Positions 1-4,690 of a DNA stretch of 6,679 nucleotides are shown in pieces. Numbering within the stretch: position 1 is the stretch's first letter; every line of letters begins with the position of its first letter. Below the pieces are notes generated by a model. That model was not told the DNA's origin and searched no databases. It was given only the letters and a program-made list of their open reading frames with translations. Source of the stretch: JAFGIT01 sp016929465 [NCBI: Candidatus Coatesbacteria bacterium] (GTDB lineage Bacteria; B130-G9); the NCBI GenBank assembly GCA_016929465.1, contig JAFGIT010000330.1, positions 1 through 6,679 of the forward strand. Reading direction: 5' to 3'. A program made the translations under genes and the position numbers.

Positions 1-60
1 GGCATGCCCCCCACCCAGAGGCTCAACACGACTATTAAGCGAATGGTATAGACGCATCAC

Positions 61-99
61 AGGGAACATGCAAGGGAACATACAAGGGAACATACAAGG
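61..99. repeat. 12-bp tandem repeat (minisatellite), 3.25 copies
   Basis: Three consecutive 12-bp units (AGGGAACATGCA, then AGGGAACATACA twice) are followed by a partial AGG. Only one base differs among the three units. The array is in a reading frame that is open from the left window edge to a TGA at 101-103, where it would encode a Gly-Asn-Met/Ile-Gln repeat. It could therefore be the tail of a gene that starts outside the window, but 34 codons are too few to decide. Confidence 0.85.
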
Positions 100-125
100 A
101 TGAATAGGCCGGCAACCGCCCCTTG

Positions 126-180
126 CTTTGGAGTGCGGTCGACTAGGGGCCACTTTCCCTCGTCGCGGCTTGATTCGCCG
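126..180 (+). repeat. dispersed palindromic intergenic repeat, copy A
   Basis: This stretch aligns with the reverse complement of 1497-1550. Shared blocks include CTyTGGAsTGCGGT, CGAC, GCCrCTTTCmCTCGT and GGCTTGA, with one 4-base and one 5-base gap. About four fifths of the aligned columns look identical by eye. It lies in the spacer upstream of the TPR-like gene. The layout (two GC-rich palindromic half-units joined by a CTTTCnCTCGT linker) suggests a genome-wide extragenic repeat family; with only two copies visible, that is inference. Confidence 0.6.
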
Positions 181-272
181 GATGCCCTTGATCGTCGTTC
201 TGAATTTCAATACGATGCTGTTGAATATCTAATCGCAAAACCGGATTGAGCATTGATGAGATAATCAGACAA

Positions 273-278
273 TAGGAG
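273..278 (+). promoter_or_regulatory. ribosome binding site for the TPR-like gene
   Basis: TAGGAG lies 7 bases before the ATG at 286 and decides this start over the in-frame ATG at 328, which has no Shine-Dalgarno-like sequence in front of it. A GATAAT at 260-265 resembles a -10 box but has no matching -35 box at normal spacing. Confidence 0.6.
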
Positions 279-285
279 TCTTCAG

Positions 286-1410
286 ATGCCGCGACGCATA
301 TTCCCGTTTCCTGGACACTTGATCTCGATGACAGCACCCGATCACGGCGGCTCTGAGAGCCTCAGGGACCGCATCAACTGGGATGCGACACCAGTCCAAC
401 TGGCGCTCGATAAGATGATGGAATTCAAGCCCCTGGAGCGACCGAAATGGGCAAAGGAGGAGACAGCCAAAATCGCGGAATCCGTAGATGGTCATTTCAG
501 GGGCGGGAAGCCGACCACGGAGAATTGGTTCGATTCCGCAGAGCTCTTTGACGCCGCCTATATCCTTGCGGGCAGATTCTCTGCCGATAGCGAAGATGCG
601 CGGAAATATTCGGACTTAGCCCTTCACGCCGCGAGGCTCTCTGTCGAGCAAGACCGCGAAACCGTCAGCATGGCATTCGGCTTCCCGAAGATTAACGAAA
701 GCCCGACGCGGGAATATGTCTGCGGGGAGTTGCTGAAAATCTTTCGAGATGACCTTAAGACCGCCCCTCATCCGGCGATCCCGCTATTCAACATATATTG
801 TGTCTATCAGAATTTGGGCGATGCAGATCTCGCTCATGAGTCGCTCGAAAAGGCACACGACCTCTGCCCGCTAGACTCCATGATTGCACCTTACATGATT
901 CGTTACCTGGAGGGCATCGGCGACTTCGATCGTGCAGACAAGATTCATGATGAGGTCTTTGGCAGAAGGCCCACTGAAGAGACGCTGGGGCTTTCTCATG
1001 ATGCGAGCGAGGCGGAGCGAAGCGCAGAGCGCTTCCGTCGAGAGCGTAAGCCCGAGCAGGCCCTGGAGGCACTCGGACGGGCATGGGCGATATTCGAGAA
1101 GATTGAAGAGATGCGGCGAAATGGGCGCGTCATAATTCCTCCGACTATAGGTCTCAGTCGAAATCGCGTCGCAACGCTCATTGGCCTAATCCACTCTGAA
1201 ATGGGAAATCTCGAACAGGCGATCAAGTGGTTGACGACCATTTCCTCAGGCGCTACGGCTATCAAGTTGCACTGGCCGAGAAACTCGTCGATGAGCCATC
1301 CGCAAGGGACGAGGTCATTCGCTACCTCGAGACCGCGAAGCTATACGGTTCCCGTGATAGGAAAGCGAGAGCGGAGGAACTGCTTCGGAAGGCTGAGGGT
1401 TGAAGGCTGA
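286..1410 (+). CDS. TPR-like helical repeat protein, frameshifted near its C-terminus
   Basis: The open frame gives 374 residues without signal peptide or membrane segment, so a cytoplasmic protein is expected. Residues about 165-228 form two helix-turn-helix repeats of TPR type, with the typical LGDADLAHESLEKAHDLCP and IGDFDRADKIHDEVFGRRP signatures. A further repeat-like pair lies at about 247-275 and 293-315 (MGNLEQAIKW). TPR proteins are protein-interaction scaffolds; no catalytic domain is visible and the partner is unknown. From residue 316 the frame turns into a Ser/Arg-rich sequence unlike the rest. The frame starting at base 1230 instead continues as a charged, amphipathic helical sequence to TGA 1401-1403. 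A single missing base near 1230 explains this; the repaired protein would have 372 residues. The first part of the gene is well supported; the tail after residue 315 should not be trusted. It could be a sequencing error or a real disabling mutation. Confidence 0.75.
   Translation: MPRRIFPFPGHLISMTAPDHGGSESLRDRINWDATPVQLALDKMMEFKPLERPKWAKEETAKIAESVDGHFRGGKPTTENWFDSAELFDAAYILAGRFSADSEDARKYSDLALHAARLSVEQDRETVSMAFGFPKINESPTREYVCGELLKIFRDDLKTAPHPAIPLFNIYCVYQNLGDADLAHESLEKAHDLCPLDSMIAPYMIRYLEGIGDFDRADKIHDEVFGRRPTEETLGLSHDASEAERSAERFRRERKPEQALEALGRAWAIFEKIEEMRRNGRVIIPPTIGLSRNRVATLIGLIHSEMGNLEQAIKWLTTISSGATAIKLHWPRNSSMSHPQGTRSFATSRPRSYTVPVIGKRERRNCFGRLRVEG
1230..1403 (+). other. out-of-frame continuation of the TPR-like gene (true C-terminus)
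   Basis: Read from base 1230, the sequence gives 57 residues beginning VDDHFLRRYGYQVALAEKLV and ending in ARAEELLRKAEG before TGA 1401-1403. It has the Ala/Leu/Glu/Lys/Arg composition and heptad-like spacing of alpha-helical repeats. It follows smoothly on the ...EQAIKW of the upstream frame. This frame is closed further upstream by a TGA at 1197-1199, so the shift must fall between 1200 and about 1250. The simplest site is the GTGGTT at 1227-1232, where one extra G would restore the reading. No classical slippery heptamer is visible, so programmed frameshifting is less likely than an indel. Confidence 0.75.
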
Positions 1411-1421
1411 AGGATGAATCC
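1387..1421. repeat. degenerate heptanucleotide repeat across the stop codon
   Basis: Five consecutive 7-mers follow the pattern TGAAGGN: GGAAGGC, TGAGGGT, TGAAGGC, TGAAGGA and TGAATCC. The third one begins with the repaired gene's stop codon, and the fourth supplies the TGA at 1408-1410 that ends the shifted frame. The array thus places stop codons in at least two frames at the end of the gene. Confidence 0.6.
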
Positions 1422-1496
1422 AATGCGGATCCAAAAGGCCATATATTTGGGTAAGTACATCTGGCCTTGAAGGGGCAGGAAACGGATTGATTAGAG

Positions 1497-1550
1497 GCGG
1501 TGTCAAGCCACCACGAGTGAAAGCGGCGTCGAGCCACCGCAGTCCAGAGT
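1497..1550 (-). repeat. dispersed palindromic intergenic repeat, copy B (inverted)
   Basis: The element contains two related 18-base units, 1497-1514 and 1523-1540. Both fit GCGGYGTCRAGCCACCRC (15 of 18 positions identical) at a 26-base period. Its reverse complement aligns with copy A at 126-180. Each unit is an imperfect palindrome able to fold into a short GC-rich hairpin. Copies A and B lie in opposite orientation on either side of the TPR-like gene. Confidence 0.65.
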
Positions 1551-1565
1551 GCCCTCGAATTCTGG

Positions 1566-1594
1566 TTGATTCCGGGCGTCCCGGGCTATATAGT
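1566..1594 (+). promoter_or_regulatory. sigma-70-type promoter for the serine hydrolase gene
   Basis: TTGATT (1566-1571) and TATAGT (1589-1594) resemble the -35 and -10 hexamers and are separated by exactly 17 bases. Transcription would start about 30 bases before the ATG at 1635. The spacer contains CCGGG-CGT-CCCGG (1572-1584), a 5-bp inverted repeat that might be an operator. Below it, AGGGG at 1624-1628 serves as ribosome binding site. Confidence 0.5.
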
Positions 1595-1634
1595 TATTGT
1601 GGGAATATCGCGCTGGATTGCATAGGGGAATGGT

Positions 1635-2855
1635 ATGTCGCAAGGCAGGGCGCTTGAGTATTTCGCCGAGCTGCACACGCTTGTAGAAGCGGCGATACGA
1701 GACCGGCTCTTTCACGGCTCAGTCTTTCTGGCGAAACGCGATAGCGATTGGATTCTACATCAGGCCAAGGGCTACATGGATGTGGATTCCAGGCAGAGGC
1801 CGATGGATGAAGAGGTCATCTTCGACGTCGCATCACTGACGAAAGTACTCGTAACAGCGCCATCAATAATGATACTCCGCGACGCCGGGCTGCTCGACAT
1901 AGAGGACCGGGTCGTCGATTACATTCCGGGATTCTGCGAGGGGCTGCGGTCCGAGGTCACGGTCCGCGACCTTCTGACGCATTCGTCCGGGCTCCCGGCA
2001 TGGGCGCCGCTATATCTCTTCGCCGATGACCGTGATGATGCAATCGACTTCATCAGCCAGCTCCCGCTCGAGAGCCCCCCGGGGGAGGCTATCCGCTACA
2101 GCTGCCTCGGCTTCATCATGCTCGGGAAGATCATCGAGACCGTATCCGGGCAGAATCTCGACGATTTCGCGACCGAGCGCATCTTTGAGCCGCTCGGCCT
2201 ACAGCAGACCTTCTTCAATCCCCCCGACGTGCTGAAGAACCGGGTCGCCCCGACCGAGGATGGCAACAGATACGAGCAGGAGATGGCAGCCCGTTATCTC
2301 GACGATTTCGACGAAATCGCGCCGGATGATGGCCCCTTGAGAGAGCGATATGAGCGAGCAAAGGGGCGGCTGGATAAGATGAAACGCTCTGGTCCTATTC
2401 ACGGGGAAGTTCACGATACGAACTGTCACTTCCTGGGCGGAGTGAGCGGGAATGCGGGCCTTTTCAGCTGCGCTTCGGACGTGATCCGCATGGCGGAGGA
2501 GTATATGCCGGGCGCATCTCCCAAGTTCGGGAATACCATTCTCTCCCCCGCGAGTCTCCACCTGATGGCAAGCCCGCATTGCGAGGCTGACGGTCAGAGA
2601 AGGGGCCTCGGCTGGCAGCTCGTCGAGGGCACTGCGACGAGCGCGGGGCGCGTATTGTCAACGAACTCGTTCGGGCACACTGGCTTTACTGGATGCAGCC
2701 TCTGGATCGACCCGGTGCGGGACCTGTCGATCGTGCTCCTATCGAACGCTGTAAGCCCTTCTCACGGCAGCCAAGGGATGAGGGAATTCCGGCCGAAGTT
2801 CCACGACCTGGTCGCGAAGTTCTCCGACTGCATATTCAAGCCTGCGTTGGTGTGA
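1635..2855 (+). CDS. serine hydrolase, beta-lactamase / penicillin-binding-protein-like family
   Basis: A 406-residue protein of the serine beta-lactamase-fold family (class C beta-lactamase, D-alanyl-D-alanine carboxypeptidase and EstB-like esterase group). The nucleophile motif SxxK is S67-L-T-K70, the second motif Tyr is Y155 in YSC, and the third motif is H348-T-G350 in place of KTG. Other family signatures are LLTHSSGL (113-120), a PPGE loop (148-151), and G-E-V-H-D (257-261) followed by LGGVSGNAGLFS (267-278). The second motif usually reads YSN or YSD; here the third position is Cys157. A charged segment at about 215-255 lies between the second motif and the GEVHD region. There is no recognisable signal peptide, so a cytoplasmic enzyme is predicted, unusual for a cell-wall enzyme and more compatible with an esterase or peptide hydrolase. 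The ATG at 1635 has a good ribosome binding site 6 bases upstream. The gene has its own promoter and terminator and appears monocistronic. Substrate unknown. Confidence 0.88.
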   Translation: MSQGRALEYFAELHTLVEAAIRDRLFHGSVFLAKRDSDWILHQAKGYMDVDSRQRPMDEEVIFDVASLTKVLVTAPSIMILRDAGLLDIEDRVVDYIPGFCEGLRSEVTVRDLLTHSSGLPAWAPLYLFADDRDDAIDFISQLPLESPPGEAIRYSCLGFIMLGKIIETVSGQNLDDFATERIFEPLGLQQTFFNPPDVLKNRVAPTEDGNRYEQEMAARYLDDFDEIAPDDGPLRERYERAKGRLDKMKRSGPIHGEVHDTNCHFLGGVSGNAGLFSCASDVIRMAEEYMPGASPKFGNTILSPASLHLMASPHCEADGQRRGLGWQLVEGTATSAGRVLSTNSFGHTGFTGCSLWIDPVRDLSIVLLSNAVSPSHGSQGMREFRPKFHDLVAKFSDCIFKPALV

Positions 2856-2879
2856 ACCCGCTTATTTTGCGGGTTTTAT
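2855..2879 (+). terminator. intrinsic terminator of the serine hydrolase gene
   Basis: The 7-bp perfect stem AACCCGC (2855-2861) / GCGGGTT (2869-2875) has a 7-base T-rich loop and runs into TTTTAT. It starts on the last base of the stop codon. The T-tract is short but the stem is strong. Confidence 0.75.
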
Positions 2880-2894
2880 CCGGTTCTTCCTATG

Positions 2895-2928
2895 CCCTCC
2901 CGCCAAGCGCGGGCGATTGGCGGGAGGG
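2895..2928. repeat. 12-bp perfect inverted repeat (strong hairpin)
   Basis: CCCTCCCGCCAA (2895-2906) is the exact reverse complement of TTGGCGGGAGGG (2917-2928), with a 10-base GC-rich loop. There is no T-tract after it, so it is not a standard terminator. It may be a repetitive extragenic palindrome or an mRNA 3'-end stabiliser. Confidence 0.8.
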
Positions 2929-2998
2929 GAGGCTTAATTCTGGCGTCCTCGAATCCGTAGGCTTGGCCTTTGGCCTGCGCACGACGGCTATTCACATG

Positions 2999-3015
2999 AT
3001 GCCCCGCCGGGGCAT
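2999..3015. repeat. 7-bp hairpin with 3-base loop
   Basis: ATGCCCC (2999-3005) and GGGGCAT (3009-3015) are perfectly complementary around GCC. No T-tract follows. A similar CCCC-GCA-GGGG core occurs at 3170-3180. Confidence 0.6.
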
Positions 3016-3063
3016 TGGCTGAGCGAAACAGATCTATACATGCGTAGATTTGGCCTTCTACCG

Positions 3064-3102
3064 GCGAAGGGCATTCGTCCGACGCGGCGCTTCGCAGTTT
3101 TT
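3064..3102 (+). terminator. terminator-like hairpin followed by five T
   Basis: GCGAAGGGC (3064-3072) pairs with GCGCTTCGC (3087-3095) at 8 of 9 positions, with a 14-base loop, and AG-TTTTT follows. The long loop and the mismatch weaken the case. It would insulate the secreted-protein array from upstream transcription. Confidence 0.4.
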
Positions 3103-3149
3103 GGGATAATGCGGAATCCGAAGGTCATGTCGAGGACCCGGTCTTACCC

Positions 3150-3175
3150 GAATTCCCCGCCTCGGAATTCCCCGC
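3150..3175. repeat. 11-base direct repeat at 15-base period
   Basis: GAATTCCCCGC occurs at 3150-3160 and again at 3165-3175, separated by CTCG. The second copy overlaps a CCCC-GCA-GGGG hairpin (3170-3180), and a TTGACA begins at 3183. A regulatory role is only possible by position. Confidence 0.5.
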
Positions 3176-3280
3176 AGGGGGATTGACACATTTTCTTATC
3201 CCGAGTGTTGCTATTGGACGGATTCTGCCGAGTGTGTTTTCGGGCACGGTCACATCAACATTTGTGATAGGAGAAAGAGC

Positions 3281-4492
3281 ATGAAAGCAATTGCCGTTTG
3301 CGCAGCAATTGCGCTGGTCCTTGTTGTCTCGACGTTGTCCTCTGCCGAGCCAACGATATCCATAAGTACCGATAGGTCGAGCTATGCGGTAGGCGATACC
3401 GTTTATGTGAGCGTTGGCGTTCAGAATCAGACCGAGTCGACTTCTGTCGATCTCTGCATCGGTCTTCTGATGCCCGATGGCGCGATATATACGATGGGGC
3501 CGACGGGCTGGGCGTCATCGATAACGCCCTGGGCTGCGGGGCTTTGGATGCCGGGCAGTTTTGGCTTGACCGCGGAATTCGAGTTCGATTTGCCGTCGGT
3601 TTTGCCTTCGCCGCCGATAGCTCAAGACGGGGATTACTACTTCGCTGTGCTATGCCTGGATCCCGTGACCTGGGGCTGGGCTAGCAACCTGGGCCTCGCG
3701 CCGTTCAACTACAGCTCGGGAGCTCCCTCGATACACATGGTCTCGATCCCGGACGGATCGTTCGTCATGGGCTCGCCTGAGAGCGAGGCCGGTCGGCTCT
3801 ATGATGAAGGCCCCCAGCGGACGGTGAACGTCTCGGCGTTCAAGATCGCCGACAAGGAGATCACGCAGAAGAAGTGGGAGGAGATCATGGGTTGGAATGA
3901 CTGTTCGTTCAGGGGTGATGACCTCCCCGTCCATCGAGTCTCCTGGTTCGATTGCGTGGAATTCTGCAATCGCCTTTCGCAGGCGGAAGGCAGGACTCCC
4001 TGTTATTCAATGACCATTTCGTCCTATGATGGAAACCATATCTCCTCAGCTGATGTGAATTGGAATCCGAACGCGAACGGTTATCGTCTTCCGACCGAGG
4101 TGGAGTGGGAGTATGCCTGTCGGGCGGGAAGCACAACCCGGTTCTACGGGGGAGATTCCGACGCGGACCTTAACGCTATCGGCTGGTTTTACGGCAATTC
4201 GGACTCGACGATACACCAAGGCGGCGTTAAGGCGGCAAATGCCTTCGGCCTTTATGATATGAGCGGCAACGTGTGGGAATGGTGCTGGGACTGGCATGAT
4301 TCTGGCTATTATGGGACGAGGCCAAATCCGGATAGCAATCCGACCGGCCCAGATGATGGAACGCTGCGAGTTTTCCGCGGGGGCTGTTTCATAGATTACG
4401 CCGCGAGCTGTCGCTCCGCAGAACGGAACGGGACCAATCCTGGTTCTGTTGACAGCGGGATAGGCTTCCGCGTCGCGATGACGACTGAGTAA
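3281..4492 (+). CDS. secreted SUMF1/FGE-fold protein with N-terminal beta-sandwich domain (paralogue 1)
   Basis: 403 residues. Residues 1-22 are a Sec signal peptide ending in SSA before EPT, so export to periplasm, surface or medium is predicted. Residues about 24-148 form an Ig-like or macroglobulin-like beta domain (TDRSSYAVGDTVYVSV, then GW, PW, LPSPP and DGDYYFA). Residues about 152-400 are a SUMF1/formylglycine-generating-enzyme domain (Pfam FGE-sulfatase): GSFVMGSP, EGPQRTV, KEITQKKWEEIMG, GYRLPTEVEWEYACRAG, GLYDMSGNVWEWCWDW, FRGGCF, CRSA and GFRVA. The second catalytic cysteine of true FGE corresponds to C377, but the first is replaced by D372, and the usual Ser after RGG is C369. Sulfatase activation by the known copper-dependent mechanism is therefore unlikely; a binding or structural role is my inference. 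The start is supported by GGAGAAAG at 3270-3277. It heads a tandem array of three homologous genes. Confidence 0.88.
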   Translation: MKAIAVCAAIALVLVVSTLSSAEPTISISTDRSSYAVGDTVYVSVGVQNQTESTSVDLCIGLLMPDGAIYTMGPTGWASSITPWAAGLWMPGSFGLTAEFEFDLPSVLPSPPIAQDGDYYFAVLCLDPVTWGWASNLGLAPFNYSSGAPSIHMVSIPDGSFVMGSPESEAGRLYDEGPQRTVNVSAFKIADKEITQKKWEEIMGWNDCSFRGDDLPVHRVSWFDCVEFCNRLSQAEGRTPCYSMTISSYDGNHISSADVNWNPNANGYRLPTEVEWEYACRAGSTTRFYGGDSDADLNAIGWFYGNSDSTIHQGGVKAANAFGLYDMSGNVWEWCWDWHDSGYYGTRPNPDSNPTGPDDGTLRVFRGGCFIDYAASCRSAERNGTNPGSVDSGIGFRVAMTTE

Positions 4493-4519
4493 TCGCTTCC
4501 CACTTTTCTGAGTTAGCCT

Positions 4520-4548
4520 GCGAGGGGCCGGAACTGCCGGTCCCTCGC
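4520..4548. repeat. 12-bp hairpin after paralogue 1
   Basis: GCGAGGGGCCGG (4520-4531) pairs with CCGGTCCCTCGC (4537-4548) throughout, with one G-T wobble and the loop AACTG. No T-run follows, so Rho-independent termination is doubtful. RNA stabilisation or attenuation between the genes is possible. Confidence 0.7.
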
Positions 4549-4636
4549 GTGCCACAGCGCTGCGTCAATTCGTATTGCATTTGGCTGGCAATCGGAGCAT
4601 TTTCCCATCCAAGAATCTCTATTTGCTGGAGGAAGT

Positions 4637-4655
4637 TGCCGCTCTCAGAGCGGCA
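4637..4655. repeat. 8-bp hairpin in the leader of paralogue 2
   Basis: TGCCGCTC (4637-4644) and GAGCGGCA (4648-4655) form a perfect stem around TCA. It ends 23 bases before the Shine-Dalgarno GGAGG (4679-4683) and would leave that site free. Confidence 0.6.
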
Positions 4656-4690
4656 GAAGATATTTGGCATTATTCGATGGAGGGAATAGA

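Larger units (their letters stand above)
2856..3280. other. 425-base gene-free spacer rich in secondary structure
   Basis: No reading frame here has a ribosome binding site and protein-like composition. In order it holds the terminator, a 12-bp perfect hairpin (2895-2928), a 7-bp hairpin (2999-3015), a terminator-like structure (3064-3102) and a short direct repeat (3150-3175). A consensus TTGACA lies at 3183-3188, but at 16-18 bases downstream there is no good -10 hexamer, so the promoter of the following array is not located with confidence. No tRNA or recognisable riboswitch was seen. Confidence 0.6.
4493..4690. other. 198-base spacer between paralogues 1 and 2
   Basis: It contains two strong hairpins (4520-4548 and 4637-4655) and no T-tract typical of an intrinsic terminator. 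No promoter with both hexamers was found. It could be a processing or attenuating region within one transcript, or hold an unrecognised promoter. Confidence 0.4.

Noticed and set aside
100-249. Small 49-residue open frame starting at ATG 100
   Set aside because: No clear ribosome binding site beyond the minisatellite itself, it overlaps the dispersed repeat copy, and its composition is not protein-like.
1-285. CRISPR array suggested by repeated units
   Set aside because: The 12-bp units are contiguous with no spacers.
1221-1235. Programmed -1 ribosomal frameshift in the TPR-like gene
   Set aside because: No X-XXY-YYZ slippery heptamer at the junction; a missing G in a short G run is simpler.
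3183-3214. Promoter for the paralogue array based on consensus TTGACA at 3183-3188
   Set aside because: At 16-18 bases spacing there is no acceptable -10 hexamer; the best candidate (TGCTAT at 3209-3214) is 20 bases away and matches only half the consensus.
3281-3301. Lipoprotein signal based on a Cys at position 6 or 7 in all three signal peptides
   Set aside because: The Cys lies too close to the N-terminus and inside the hydrophobic core, with no proper lipobox; a signal peptidase I site near residue 22 fits better.
4046-4555. Long reverse-strand open frames opposite the paralogues, such as 4046-4555
   Set aside because: They lie antisense to well-supported genes, lack ribosome binding sites, and have Arg/Pro/Ser-rich composition typical of shadow frames.
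4664-4690. Upstream TTG start for paralogue 2
   Set aside because: It would put nine residues before the signal peptide and ignore the GGAGG at 4679-4683; the ATG at 4691 also gives the same length as paralogue 1.
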